Source of the DNA: Bigelowiella natans CCMP2755
Taxonomy: Eukaryota; Cercozoa; Chlorarachniophyceae
Length of the DNA: 64,000 nt
Assembly (NCBI GenBank): GCA_000320545.1
Contig: ADNK01000816.1
Coordinates: forward strand, 42,570 to 106,569
Reading direction: 5' to 3'
Shown: positions 1-12,150 of the stretch, piece by piece
Position numbering within the stretch: position 1 is the stretch's first letter
How the letters are laid out: each line of letters begins with the position of its first letter
Made by a program: the position numbers and the translations under genes
Notes under the pieces: generated by a model
Databases searched by the model: none
Told to the model about the DNA's origin: nothing
Seen by the model: the letters and a program-made list of their open reading frames with translations, nothing else

Positions 1-355
1 AAATTACAACTTTCAGTGGATTATCGTCGGCAATTGCTATTTCATATGTCAAAGTGTCCATTTCGTTCCTCCTTGCATTTTCGATCATGGGCTCCATCCA
101 TTGCAGAAAGTCTTGCAAGTCGCTCTTATTCTGAAATTAGATCAGACTTTAGTTGAGTTATCCACCAGGGTGCTCTATTTCACACACCTTGAATTCCAAA
201 TTGACGAGGAGCACAAACACACCCGGTGAAGCAGGGGCTCTTGCTTGTCCCTTTGTCGCCTCCATAACGGTTGCACCTCCATTATTGCCGTTCCCCATGT
301 CGGACGCAAGAGCTATGAATAGGACTACCATAATTGCTGCTGAAACTACAATCAT
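1..355 (-). CDS. membrane-anchored antibiotic-biosynthesis-monooxygenase (ABM) domain protein, 5' part
   Basis: The start of a minus-strand gene that runs off the left edge. The methionine at 355 opens a hydrophobic segment (MIVVSAAIMVVLFIALA) that looks like a signal anchor, followed by a Gly/Asn-rich linker. The ABM-like strand ends in VFVLLVNLEFK, where an intron (about 134-195) with GT-AG ends interrupts it. The next exon reads SDLQDFLQWMEPMIENAR and then TLTYEIAIADDNPLKVVI. This matches the ABM/YgiN pattern, in which a helix carrying a Pro-Met-Ile motif is followed by the 'YEL...D.P..I' strand. ABM proteins are small ferredoxin-like dimers that include quinol and haem monooxygenases. The substrate cannot be told here because the C-terminal half is missing. 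The frame is open upstream of 355 to a GTG, so an earlier exon is possible. Confidence 0.6.
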
Positions 356-435
356 TGGGCGTACTCTGCCGCTTAAGCCGCCTGATAGGTTACGAAAATA
401 TGTGATGCATGCACTTTGTACCAGTCCAGTGTCCA

Positions 436-949
436 CAAACCTGCTATCGCAGGAAGTGCACTCGTCATTCGTCGGTCGTAGTATCAGCTCCTTTCCTTAC
501 CTCGTCCCCGCAGCCATTGAGCACACTCTACGTCCCCTCCCCCGTGGCAAGCAGGAAAGCGTGTGTTCGGCCGTCCAGCAGGGGGTGTGCAGGCTACGTG
601 CAGCGCTTCGGGAGCAGACAAAAATATCAGCGACTTTTATTCTACGACACGATGATCCGACGACAAACGCTATGCCGTGGTATTGTCCGACGCGTCATGA
701 GAAGGGGTTGTCGCAAGGGCAAGAATTCCCGATATTTTCGAGACTTTCCCACTTGTGAATGAATTAGGCCGGATATTCGTTGTCGCATATATAGAAACAC
801 AGGTGACTAAATAATAAATTTTGCATCTTTTTGCAGAGTCGAGAGAAGACTCCCATTCCCCTTGAAGAAAGGGCTGGAAATGATGAGGCAGAGCGAAGCG
901 ACGCTTAGAACCTGCTAGCGTTAGGAGGAAATAGTCGGTAGAATATAAT
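436..949. other. spacer between divergent genes
   Basis: About 500 bp between the divergently oriented ABM-domain gene and the TFIIE-beta gene. Frames on the plus strand here are open for up to 200 codons but resemble no family and overlap the minus-strand gene. The stretch presumably holds both promoters, but I see no clear TATA box or other defined element. Confidence 0.4.
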
Positions 950-2260
950 ATGCCACGGTCTGGCGGAGCTGCCCAGCAGGCGAGGATTGTCAGAGAAATC
1001 GTAAATCATCTGAAGAAAACGAGGTCTTACTCTCGCTGATGACCAGACCCAATAACAAGCTGAATGTTCACCGATCAAAATATTTACGTAGGGGGAGCCT
1101 TTCCTTCGATGATATTAAGCGGATGTTCAAGGTTTTACGCGTTTGTGAGTTCGAAAGTGGAGTTTGCTGATTGAGGATGCCTCTCGTCATCTCAGGTGGA
1201 TTTGAACTCAAATAGCTACCTCTTGGTCGAATTGAGGAATCACCGGCGGTTGGATAATGAGAAGGGCGGTGGAAACACCTTCATGTACAATGTAAGAGAA
1301 ACCCCGAGAAGGATTTAGAAGAAAGAAGTACCTGTGTGATAGTGGGGGTGGAAGGTTTAATGCTGAAAATGTAGAAAGCGCTGACACTGTGGGTGACAAG
1401 TCGTCCGTCACAATTTTTACAATTTTATGTGTTTGAATTCAAACAATGCTTCTTCTTACAGCCGGAGATATCCCAAGTCGGCAACAAAGAGCAGCTTCTA
1501 AATAAGATCCAGTGTGCGTGGCCGGTAACACTGATCTGATTATTTGGGAAATTTTGATTTGCTCTGCCACTTGCATTGAGGAGGAGGACGTGTGTCAGTA
1601 TCTGATAAATCAATGCAAATAGGGGATTGAACGTGAACACCTCGAGGATGCTTTCATAGGAGCAAAGGAAGCCCTACAGGTTGGGAGAGTGAGAGTGATG
1701 ATTCGACTGCCCATTGACGGCCTGACGCAAGAATTGAGAATGGCGTGGTGTGGATGCGATCAGGACCTGATTGACGAGAAGAAAGTTCTTGTTATTTCTA
1801 GTAAAAAGAGCGCTAATACCAAGAAGGAAATTGTTTTCCCGGTCAGTGGTCGATAACGTGTGCCGTCCACACACTCCACACCGCCAACCCGCATCGTCAC
1901 CGTTGTTATCCGAATATCTTGCCAGATTTCCACCAGCATCTTCACAATCGATCAAGACATAAAAGATATGTGGGCAAAAGTTAGAATCCCCTACAACACC
2001 GGTCAGTTCTCACTCAAAGCTACGATAGTACTACTGCTTTATGAAAGAAGGTGCGAAGGTCCGTCACGTCAAACTCTCACGTTACTCTCTTAACACCTAC
2101 AGAGACAGAGCTGGAGGATGCTTTAGTGAGGAATGGGCAGATAAGCGCAAATTCGTAATGATAAGAACCCTTCGACTATAGCAGCATAATCCAAAGAGGA
2201 GAATAATTGTCCCAATTTTCGTGAAAGAAACCCATTGTTGTTGGTTGTGTACGCTGGAAA

Positions 2261-2308
<48 letters not shown>

Positions 2309-2611
2309 CATGTATACATATATCTGTGTTTTAATTAGGGTGAGACAAAAGAACGATGCCCGTGCCAAGACCAGGGGTCTTAAGCGCAAAGTAAAGGTAA
2401 ATGTAGATGATCAGATTTTGCAGTTGGTGCGCACTTTTCTCTCATTTGTTCACACGCCTTTTGTGGCCCTGATTGCGACTTACGCATGCGTCAGGAAAAA
2501 CGGGAAAAAAGGAAGAAAGTGAAAGAATTGACGAACAAGCATATGTTGAACGACAAAGAACATTCGTCATGGCTGGAAAAAATGACAAAAGGCGGAAGGA
2601 ATCGGTCATAA
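950..2611 (+). CDS. TFA2/GTF2E2-like: transcription initiation factor IIE, beta subunit
   Basis: Nine exons can be joined in phase into about 236 residues. The N-terminal winged helix starts RIVREIVNHLKKTR, then GSLSFDDIKRMFK, VDLNSNSYLLVELRNH and NTFMYNPEISQVGNKEQLL. This follows the TFIIE-beta core in order (helix, 'L..dei', 'NPKIEV', 'F.P.Y.ir.K..Ll'). The second winged helix gives GIEREHLEDAFIGAKEALQ, a KKVLVI strand, EIVFP, and the linker IDQDIKDMWAKVRIP, which corresponds to the 'vDeeF..lWrsV' segment. The C-terminus is very basic and contains ELTNKHMLND, like the 'kltNtHl' motif. TFIIE-beta recruits and stimulates TFIIH at RNA polymerase II promoters in the nucleus. A (TC)n(TG)n tract lies in the second-to-last intron. 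The protein is a little shorter than the human subunit (about 290 residues). Confidence 0.85.
2263..2309. repeat. (TC)n/(TG)n microsatellite in TFIIE-beta intron
   Basis: A run of TC dinucleotides passes straight into TG dinucleotides. It lies inside an intron upstream of the acceptor at about 2338. Confidence 0.9.
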
Positions 2612-4282
2612 GAATCATTGTTACTGGAAATGGAAAGAAAAATTACATCATTTGGCTAGTCATCACAAGAAAGCGAGTGACTACTGAAATTAACACACTA
2701 GTGTATGCCATGCTAGCTATTGTGTGGGCGGCGGTCACTCAAGCTAGTTACGCATTTACCTGCATGTCAAAGTTGTGCGCATTTTTGAATAGCGCAGGTG
2801 CAGTTTGTGTACATCGCTATGTACATATCGCTATCGCATTCTAGCATTACACACATAGATGCTGTCGCCGCTGCTTTAGCTACATTAAGGTGACTATTGA
2901 AAGATTTAATCACATCATCACATCCGTCTCATGTCTTACATCACACCAACAATTACTAACTGAGACGTCTCGGCTCCATCACGTACACCCCAACATTGAT
3001 CTGCATGCAACCTGAGACGCCGCTTGCACTTGCTACGCAGAACGAGAAACCTCATGTCTAGATGTGTTGTTTGTTTTATAATTGTCATCATCGTTGCTGA
3101 TGCTTGCTACTAACATTTGCTAGTTTGCGTGCTGCTACACAACTACTACAAGCTGGTGCCAGCGACAGCAGCGCGAGACTAAATAATATGTTAGAATGAA
3201 TACATCTAGGCATTGATAGCAACTGCTATCATCTTTAAGTGAAGAATTTGAATAATTGTCATGAGCATATTCCTATTAGGATATGTATAATGCAGTAGTG
3301 CCCTTGCTAGCTTGGTGTGAGGATAATAATCCGGTAGCTTGAATGCATGCAGTTCGAGACAGCTTCATTTGACGAGTAATCACTACGATAAAATGTGCCA
3401 GGATCCGTCAAGCCAGATACCCCATCCTTGCAATGTGGCCCGATACCACTCTATGTCGCCTTCCAGTGGCACTAAAGTTGCACACATATACATGTGCATT
3501 CGAGAGATATTTGTTATACGTAAGAGCAAATATAGTAACCCTTATGTTTATAAGAAAATCAAGTGATTTCTACGGAAGCATCGTCACTCTTTCGTCATCT
3601 CATTCGCAAAATCATCTCATCGGTATATTGTACTTATTTTCCGATTAGCCCCGCGCTCATGAAAATTGATACAAGGATTAAGATATGACATTGTATAAGA
3701 TGTATAAACACACATATGCATACAATATATATATATATATATATATATGGGAGGAAAGATGAAATGTTGTAATGTCGATGTGCGACCATTGAAAGAAGGT
3801 ATGCAATGAAGCTCCATTCCCGAATGCAGCGCAAGGGTTCCCACTCTGTATCTATCAATGTTATCATCATTCATTTTGCGCTATCGACGATGGTGATCAA
3901 AAGCACCCAAGCTACTGCACAACCGAGGCTACCAAAACAAAACAAAACGCATCTCGGCACAAGCTCCTCACGTACTTGTGTATGTGAGAGGGGAGTTCGT
4001 AGGCCTGCGCATTGCTAATGGGTTCGATGTCGTTCAGCTCGTAGTCCTTCCTGTCAAACCGATGCACACGTAAGCGCACATTAGTCACCGGAGATCATCA
4101 GGGTTTGCCTCCACCTTCCTGCCTCCATCTTCCCCCCCCATGATTAATACCATATGTTGTTGAAAGAGTCGTGATATGCGTGGTAGATTTTAAGTCCATG
4201 GCCATTCTAAAATAGTTACTAGTAAGTAAACTATCGCCCAAGGAGGCTCCTGCCCCGTGAGAAGCAGAGAAGATGAAGGAGA
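2612..4282. other. gene-free spacer with CTAG/TGCA-rich stretch and (TA)n
   Basis: About 1.7 kb lies between the 3' ends of the convergent TFIIE-beta gene and the secreted-protein gene. The part from about 2690 to 3330 is unusually rich in CTAG, GCATGC and TGCA palindromic words. A (TA)n microsatellite sits at 3725-3748. No frame here shows family resemblance or convincing splice-linked exons. Confidence 0.5.
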
Positions 4283-4877
4283 TTATGTCACACAAACCAC
4301 GGGCAGTTTGATTGGGAGCGTGAAGGAAATAGAGTGATTTGTCTGGGTGCCTTCGGGCCAGTCCATACTCTCTATGACACCGTCGAAATGGGGGGGGCTA
4401 TGGAACTGAGTGCCACATCAACGAAGAATCAACGTGTAGCAATCGTAGTTGGGAAACATCGAATACAGCATATAATTATTATCAGCATCTATATCTGCAT
4501 CTTCATCATTGTCTTCGTAGCCGTGGTACCTTGTTAACAATCTCTCGAGCCTCTCGCGACTTGAGAACCTGATTCAACATACATCACGGTGAGGCTACGA
4601 ACAGGGGGTTTCCGCAGAAAGTGTGAAAAACAACATGGCAGGCATCTGTCTTTAATATGCATGTTCATTTTTTTCCTTCCTTCCCTTTGGCACGAATGGT
4701 AGGATCAGATATGCGAGATGTAGGCATGTCCTTCTATGTCTATGTGGTCAATAAGGCTGCTTAAACGACGACAACCTCGGAAGAGAGGATCCTGAACGCC
4801 AAATGATGTCCTCTGTACAACCGGACAGGTTCTCCCAACTGAGACTCTAATGTCTGCACCACCTACCAATACATATT

Positions 4878-4913
<36 letters not shown>

Positions 4914-5879
4914 GTAACATGTTCATTTTATTTCGGCATGGAGGAAAGTCAAGGCAGAGGGGGTAGGATAAATTAGGATCGTGTTCATAAGCGTTGAAGT
5001 CAACGCCATTTAGTACTTGAAAAAAATAGCAGAAGAGTCCTTGCTAGTGAACTAATAATTACCCGTGTATCATACCTGCTTATAAACTGGCCCAAAGTGA
5101 TCCCACATCACTCGATCAATCTATCCATAGTATTAGTCTATCAGTTTGGTTTGCAATACGCAAATACGTTCGCATCGTGTTCTCCGTAATTGACCTTAGC
5201 CACCATTTCTTTGCACTCCTCATCGTTCATATAGTTATGGATCGCGCCCAGCGTGAAATAGCTTATACCTGACGGTCATTAAGAATTGCGCAAGGGGAGA
5301 TTATAGAAGTGCAAAGTTGCTAACATATTGTGCCGTTAAAGAGTAAGTCCTCACCCAAACTTTTCAGTATTCTTTCGTATCCCGGAATGCTTTTAATTGT
5401 GTCTTCTGAGCCAGCTTCACGAGTGACCCACTGCTCACGCAGCTTTAGTAATCGTGCGAAGGTTTCTTCTGCAAGCTCTTCATGAATGCACGGGAGATCA
5501 ACGGGCTCTCGGAAGCCATGATGGTACACTGACAATTATTTCTCCATCAAAGAGTGAAGATGATGATCATAGAAACGCTGAGGGGGCTATTCACAGTAGC
5601 ACAACTTACAAGGGAACTGACGGTGGAGATATTCACAGCAGCACAACTTAGGCTCTACAAGGGAACTGACGGTGGAGACTATTCACAGCAGCACAACTTA
5701 CAAGGAAACTGACGGCGGAGACTATTTCTGGGAGCTTGGCCTGCTTCTTCTTCTTCTCCGATATCGCATGCCTGTGAGGAGGCAGCGCACGTACCCTCAT
5801 CCTCAGACGGGCCTTCAGCTCTGTCGCCGTTGGCAATCAGGATACCAATGACGGTCAGGGCTGCTCTCCACAACCCCAT
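4283..5879 (-). CDS. unrecognised protein with N-terminal signal peptide
   Basis: Six exons join in consistent phase to about 246 residues, with GT-AG at each junction. The first 21 residues (MGLWRAALTVIGILIANGDRA) form a typical signal peptide, followed by an acidic Glu/Ser-rich linker. The first donor (GTAAGT) then joins to LYHHGFREPVDLPCIHEELA. Later pieces are EETFARLLKLREQW, SIPGYERILKSLGEDLLF, ISYFTLGAIHNYMNDEEC, TLESQLGEPVRLYRGHH and a last exon ending LPIKLPVVCVT. I recognise no family. It is probably secretory or lumenal, judging only from the signal peptide. The (AT)n tract at 4881-4910 lies close to the exon carrying TLESQLGEP, just downstream in genomic order. The gene's first intron holds a tandem duplication of the exon end and donor (see findings). 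The last exon could still be followed by another one. Confidence 0.55.
4881..4910. repeat. (AT)n microsatellite in intron
   Basis: An uninterrupted AT run lies in an intron of the minus-strand secreted-protein gene. Confidence 0.9.
5588..5735. repeat. three tandem copies of an exon-end/splice-donor segment (~45-55 bp unit)
   Basis: Read on the plus strand, the words AGCACAACTTACAAGGGAAC, then TGACGGTGGAGA, then TATTCACAGC recur three times. On the minus strand each copy corresponds to the end of exon 1 of the secreted-protein gene plus its 5' splice site. The middle copy has extra bases inside the GTAAG. Confidence 0.85.
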
Positions 5880-6438
5880 GGGCTCACTCTACCCACCCAC
5901 CTCCTGTGCGCGGTTGGTGGATCAACAAATGGAAATGCAAGCACGAGGTGAGGGCCCCAACGAGGTTACCTTTTGGACCCTGCGACATCTCACATTGGGT
6001 TGTCACAGGACAAAAATAGGACCCTTTTCACCTATTGTTTCAAAGAGAAGCCCTTCTACCCGTCGGGTTGGAAAAAAAAGTGGATGCGATTAGAAAATGC
6101 GACAATCTTTTTCTTTGTCGCTTTATGTAAAATCGAAAGAGAACCCATCCTCAAGCAGAACCATCATCTCCCCCACTAACTCGGGCTTGCCAAAGCGAAG
6201 TGACGAGAATTGCCAAGGGGGCAATGAGAGGGATAACGAGCATTCATAAGGGTGGAACGAGAGGGAAACGAAGTCGTACTTCATGGAAGCCAATGCCACC
6301 GATCTCTGAGAGCCCGGCCGCTAATTGCAAACCTAGTACAAATCGGCCCAGCGCTAACGGAAAGCAAAAAAGGCATAAGTTCATGCCATGAAATTTTGAT
6401 ATGAAACAATTTACCTGAAATCTATAACTATATCTATA

Positions 6439-8769
6439 ATGATGGGCACCTTTCCGCAAGGCTACGTACAATATTTATATAATGTCCCCCACCGCTCTAG
6501 GTACACTCCATGGACGTTACTGGCACCGGGTGAAGAGCCGCCTCCTGATCTCACGAGCACCAGTCGATGCAAGGAGGACGATGAAGAGATGCATCAGAGA
6601 AAGAGACCAAGGAAAATCGCAGCTAGAAAAGTGTTTCCGTCATCCTCAAAAACAAACAAGGAGAATAAGAACAGTAGAACTGCCTTGAAAGCAGCAACCA
6701 AGAAGGCAAAAGAAGAGGCCGTCATAGCGGCCGAAAGAAAGATTCTCGGAGAAAGTGCAAAGACGAAATCGGAAACATCAAAGGTTAACGGGTCAGCTAG
6801 AGGTCTGCCAGTGGAAGATCTGGCAGGAGACACACCAGGCAATCAAACTGTAAAGTTCACCTTAAGATTGCCTGGTGAAACGTTAGATGCAGTTCAATCG
6901 GATAAATTGTCCTTCCGTCTTAAGCCAGATATAAAGCCTGGGGACTTAGTTGTGATTCCGCGCACAAATGAGGTGGGTTTCCTCCGCTCTCATGTCCGTG
7001 CTAGTCAGAGCCTGCTTAACTGAAATAGCAACTGAAATGATCCCCGTATCATCGTTGTTATTATTATTATTCATTATTATTACCACAGAGATTGACGTAT
7101 GGCAAAGTTGTCAAACTATTTAAGGCGTCGGGAAATATCAGAGTAAATGTAGATCCCAACAAGATGACAACTTGCAAGGTTGAGACTTCGCTATTGATTG
7201 CCCGGTTAAGTCGGTTGCAATGGGCATCATCGCTGCCAATTTTTATTTAACTTGCTTTCAAGGTCTCCCCCCTCTCTCTGATTTGTGTGCCCCTCTATTT
7301 TTCTTCCCTGTACAGACTCTTCCCCCTTGCCTTGTTGGCATGATTCACAGCAACCAGGTAGTAATAGGAGAAGCTGTCGTTGTAATTCTTGTGATTTTAA
7401 CATTGCCATCCTGATGAGCATCATGAAGTAGTTGTGGTAGTAGCAGTTGTTGTTTTTGTTCTTGTTGTAATTTGTGCGAATCGTTTTTTTGTGCCACCCA
7501 GGACAAAGAGAGCATACGCGGATTGCGAGATGTCGTGAAGAATAACATCCTAGGTGGTTTGTTCTCATCGAATGACTTCACACATCGCGAAGTAGTATTA
7601 CTTAAATACACAAACACCAAGCATTCTTGTCCCGAGCATCTCGGATTATCGTTGTGTATTTTAGAAGCTATTCCCAAGAAAGAGGTGGATTTTTTTTGCA
7701 TCTCGCAGTCATTGCTTATAAACACTAAAGCGCGAGAAATCGCCCATCCGCTTCTGCTTTCTGAGACAAGCACGAACTTAGCAGTCCCATCCCCCCCCCC
7801 CCCCCCTTCTTTCCTTCTCCCGCCTTCCAACTGTTCAATGAAAATTAAAGGGATCGAAGACATCTACTCCCACATGAAAGCAAAAGAGGACAAAACGGGT
7901 TATGAGATTGAGCAGGTGGTTGTGGCAGTAGGAAAGAGAGATGGAGAGAGATAGAGAGAGGGAGAGAGAGAAACCCCGGCAATGTAACCCCGTTTCGATG
8001 TAGTAATTACTCTTATTCAATCCTGTTCGCATGATGACAAAATAAAAAGTCTTTCCTTTGTATCCTTCTCTTCTTCCGCCCCCTCCTTCCAGTGCCTGTT
8101 CGTGGCCGTGTGGCAGGCCAGAAAGATGTTCCAGAACTGCGATGCGATGCAGGTGGAGGAGGGGGTAGAAGATGGGTGGGGAGTAGGAAGAGAGGTTTCC
8201 GTGTTATTTATAACAGTGGTTGGCACTTTTCTGATGTGGATTCACACAGATAAGATCCATGTTTCCATACTTCCTCTCACACGTATATCATCATCACGCA
8301 CCATAGTAGTAATAAGAACGTACAAGCAACAACAATAATAACAACACCTTGCTGCAGAGGAAGGCGAGCAAGATGATAGAGGCTGCAGAGGTTTGAACTG
8401 TAATTACGTCCCCTGACTCCCCGGGCTGCTCTTTCATCCACCCCCCCCGCCCCTCTTCCTCCCCTCCTCCCCCTCGCTCTCCTGGCGCAGAACTAGGGAT
8501 AATGCAAAGGAATGAAGGGAAAATGGTCTTTTTTTGTATTCCGCAGGAGAAACGTCGACAGTCAGAGGAGAAAAGCAAGAAACTTGAGAAAGCACTCAAG
8601 GTAGTTGTGTTAACATGCTTCAGGAATAATGTAGGGTGTGAGTCGTAGTAATAGTAGCTGTTATTCTTGTTCTTCTTGCCACGACGTCTACCAATGAAAT
8701 TTTAAAAGAGGACGAGCCATTCCCACTCCCCCCCCTCCCCCTTGTCTGTTATCGACAGCCTCAGCAACA

Positions 8770-8815
<46 letters not shown>

Positions 8816-8987
8816 CACGCAACCTACAACGAGCAGGCTCGAGATCAAGAATTGAAGGTACTGCGCAGCCAGCTCAACGATAAATCCCTGGAAGCCACAC
8901 AGTATAAGCATCAGGTTTATGACCTCCGGGAATTTAACGGTAATGTTGTTATTATTGAGTTGTGGTGATGAAGGTAGTGGTGGTAGC

Positions 8988-9022
<35 letters not shown>

Positions 9023-9662
9023 TAGTAGTAGTATGGGGGGGGGGGGGTCCAATTCTATCTCGCCCCTTCCCTTCTTCCTCCTCTCTTCCCGAAATGATAA
9101 GCACAAACATCCTGCCCAGGGGTTTATCAGCAGGACTTCACGAAAACGCGGAAGGAAAACAGCAGATTGCGAAAGCAAACCCAGAAGCTGAAGCAGCAGA
9201 TCGCCGCTCTGAAGGGCGAAGTCAGCCGCCTTGAGAAAGGTAGTAGTAGTAGTAGTAGTAGTAGTAGTTAATCTGTGATGGATGGGCAGCAACTAAGCCA
9301 TCCCGCCCCAGCCAGCAAGGAAGTCGATTGATCGGCCAAAATGACGATGATGTTATATCAAAGGGGTTTATGTTTTGTCTTGATTTGGGAACTTTTCGTG
9401 GTTGTTCCTTGGAGGGTGGACCAACACCTTTCAGATCTTCTTTTCTGTCGCACCGATATGAATCGTGTAGTACCATCCTCCTGATGCATCGTTCCTGCTT
9501 ATTCCCACAGCGGCAGAATGGCTGAATGAGACGGAGGTTTCGGGAAGCCGAACACTAGATGAATCCTCGATCGTCAGCATTGACAGCAACGATGATGATG
9601 ATAATGATAGCGATGAAAGCAGCGAACCTACCGACCCGAGGTTGAGCAGGCGCGAGGAGTGA
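6439..9662 (+). CDS. basic coiled-coil protein with SH3-like segment, unrecognised
   Basis: A multi-exon plus-strand gene. The first exon encodes a Lys/Ser-rich, probably nuclear region (KRPRKIAARKVF), then KFTLRLPGETLDAVQ and LKPDIKPGDLVVIPRTNE. This joins in phase to RLTYGKVVKLFKASGNIRV, which looks like a small beta-barrel of Tudor or SH3 type. Later exons carry GLRDVVKNNILGGLFSSND and CPEHLGLSLCILEAIPKKE, then CLFVAVWQARKMFQNCDAM. Leucine-rich coiled coils follow (DQELKVLRSQLNDKSLEA and LRKQTQKLKQQIAALKGEV). The C-terminus is an acidic tail rich in Asp/Ser, ending DPRLSRREE. No family name can be given. The architecture of a basic N-terminus, barrel, coiled coil and acidic tail would suit a chromatin or RNA-associated scaffold, but that is inference. 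Introns contain (CA)n, (GTA)n and long C-runs. Confidence 0.6.
8771..8812. repeat. (CA)n microsatellite in intron
   Basis: About 21 CA units lie in an intron of the coiled-coil protein gene, just upstream of the exon encoding DQELKVLRSQL. Confidence 0.9.
9240..9269. repeat. (GTA)n microsatellite starting at a splice donor
   Basis: The exon ending in a Leu-Glu-Lys coiled-coil segment is followed immediately by about nine GTA/GTT units, so the 5' splice site is part of the repeat. A related (GTA)n block lies at 8987-9035 inside the preceding intron. Confidence 0.85.
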
Positions 9663-10161
9663 GGGCAATGAAGCTGGTGGTGACACATTATTGCTAGCGG
9701 CAAGAGGGATCTTTGAATTTTCTGAACAATGCTCCATTGCACAGTGCAGCCATGAAAACATGACGCCATATGCGTAGCACACATTAACGTACAAAACGCC
9801 AGCCGCAAGTACAGGCTAGTATATAGTAGGCTGTCGGTGTCCCAGGCATGTATCGACGCACGCTGCTAGCATACGTTCGTGACACAAGCTATAGACAGTA
9901 CGGTGCATGCTGTGTCTATTATGTGCATGTATTAATTTAACTATGAAGCTAGAGACAAATGACGCGTACAAGCCGTGGCTAAATCTACATAGTTATGCTA
10001 GAATAGACACATGGCTACGGGCACGCATGAGCGAACAGTGCGGCACGCACATTAGATGTGACGCAATCAGCTAGTCAGCCACACCACACACAAGGTAGAT
10101 TAGGGGATTGAAAAGCATGGGGTAGGAACTGTACATGTAGTAGTATTGATTTGGACAATGT
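9663..10161. other. gene-free spacer, CTAG/CATG-rich
   Basis: 500 bp lies between the convergent 3' ends of the coiled-coil gene and the papain-like hydrolase gene. It is rich in CTAG, GCATGC and ACGT words between about 9800 and 10100. No coding frame is supported. Confidence 0.5.
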
Positions 10162-10569
10162 TCATACTTCATTTGGAAACAATATGGTTTCTTCAGGTCC
10201 GAGGGATGCTGACGCCTCCCCACCTGCCAGAAGTGTGTTCAGAAAGCTCTGATCCTGCTGGAAGATTTTCGGTCCAAAGGTAACGGTCGGTTCAGACTCT
10301 GGTATCAGACCGCCAATCTACGAGTGAAAGACAGCAAATGAAGCAGCAATACAAGTCGTGGCTAGTGTTGCAATTGTCAGCTTCGCTCGCTCATAGTAAC
10401 CTTTAAGGTCGCCGCCACGAGCTCAGAACAGAAGAAAGCGCGCTTGCTCCGGTCCTTTTCTAGGGAACTCGACCGCACGCAAGGTCGACAGCACATTGCA
10501 GGGGACCAGCGGTATGGCCTTAGTTTGAGAACACATCGACATATTTTTCATATATGGGCGCGCGCGCGC

Positions 10570-10604
<35 letters not shown>

Positions 10605-12108
10605 CATGTATGTGGTTATAAGGTGAAAAGCATCTTCTCCCCCTCCTCGCCTTCCTCCCAATGAAGCGAAACAGATGTGCCTCAGAATGGGTTTGTATGC
10701 ACCACTTTCCTCATCAGCGAGCCAGCAGCCAGCTAGCTACCCACTCACCTTTGGATCACTTGATCCAGCCATGTGTGCACTTTGCTGTCAAACTCCGCAT
10801 AGTCCTTGGGGGAGCCTATGATGAGCCTCCTCAAGACGATAGTGTGGTACTGTCTATACCAATTGTGCACGAAGAAATCCGAGAATCGAAAGATGGCCAC
10901 GCCGGTGTTGCCAAGCGTCTCGCACACGCCTAACGGTTCGCCAGCCCCCTGACACACGAATAATGAAACCCCCCATAAGTGAAATCACCAGAAGTAAAAG
11001 GAGGGCCTGCCTGCCTCCTCCCCATCATAGTATTAGTCCACACTACATGAATGAGTCAGCACCTTGACTAGGAACGCGACATGGTTATATTCCATGCACA
11101 TAGCGCCTCTGATTCCGGCGTTGGCGCATCCGCGAGTCGAGAAGAGCAGCACGTCGCCGGTGTTTCCCGTCTCCATCACAGATTGGAACGACACGGTAAT
11201 TCTGCTACCTCCAAGGGAGCAGTTTGCCTCCCTGGCGATACCCGTCGCCTCATCGTGATGGCCCTCCCCACCTGATGATGATAATGATGATGATGATGCT
11301 GATGCTGAGGATGATGTTGATACCGGTAGGTTTATGAGGGGGGGGAGGGGGAGCAAGTTTAACACGCGCAATTTTTGCTGAAACAGATACCTGCTCCTGT
11401 TGGATCGTTGTTGTCTTCGCCGATCGTGCTCGCTTGAGTCATCATCTCACATGTGTAAGGCCGGTGCCAAATCACTGATTCTTTCCTGTCGGGTTCGCCA
11501 ATGCTGCCGCCCTTTGTCGCCGATGATCCCTTCATCTATGCAGCATGTATCATCACCCAGAGGAGAGTCACACTCATTAAAAGGTATGGGGGAGCTTGCA
11601 AGGAGATAAAATATATTGGTATGTAAAAGCCACCAGCGGCCCACACTGTATCTCCCTAATGGTGAGACATAAGGATATTCTTGGTCTACTAACAGTAGTG
11701 GTGATTAGATGATGAAGAGGGCGATGGCAAGCAAGTTTATAGTTATTTCACCTGGAGGAGAGACGATATCGTTGCCATAGTACAACGTTGGTGCTGAGAT
11801 ATTCCGCCTCCAAAGGGTGCCGCTGCTGTTGCCGCCGCTTTATCGTCTTGCCTCGGCGATGCAGCGAGTTCTTTGCCCTTCGTGGACAACGACTGTGTAT
11901 TCACGTCGTGCAAAGGAGGTAGCGTGCGCGGCTTCGAAATCGATTCTGTTGAAGTAGATTCTTAAAATCAATGTGTGTGCCCTTTGGTTTGTCGCTCGTG
12001 ATTGAAAATGAAGAAATACGTGTAGGATTCGTAGCAAAGCAGGTCAAAGTGGCTTCTGTAGGGCTAGCTGTTTTTAGCAGTAGACTTGTACACGTACAAG
12101 TACACGCG

Positions 12109-12150
<42 letters not shown>

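Noticed and set aside
153-762. Long plus-strand open frames (up to 201 codons) at the left end
   Set aside because: They overlap the minus-strand ABM exon, start with a non-ATG codon, show no domain pattern and look like chance open frames.
2235-2522. Repetitive frames over microsatellites (Ser-Leu, Thr-His, Tyr-Ile runs) here and at many other tracts
   Set aside because: Translations of simple repeats in introns or spacers; no coding evidence.
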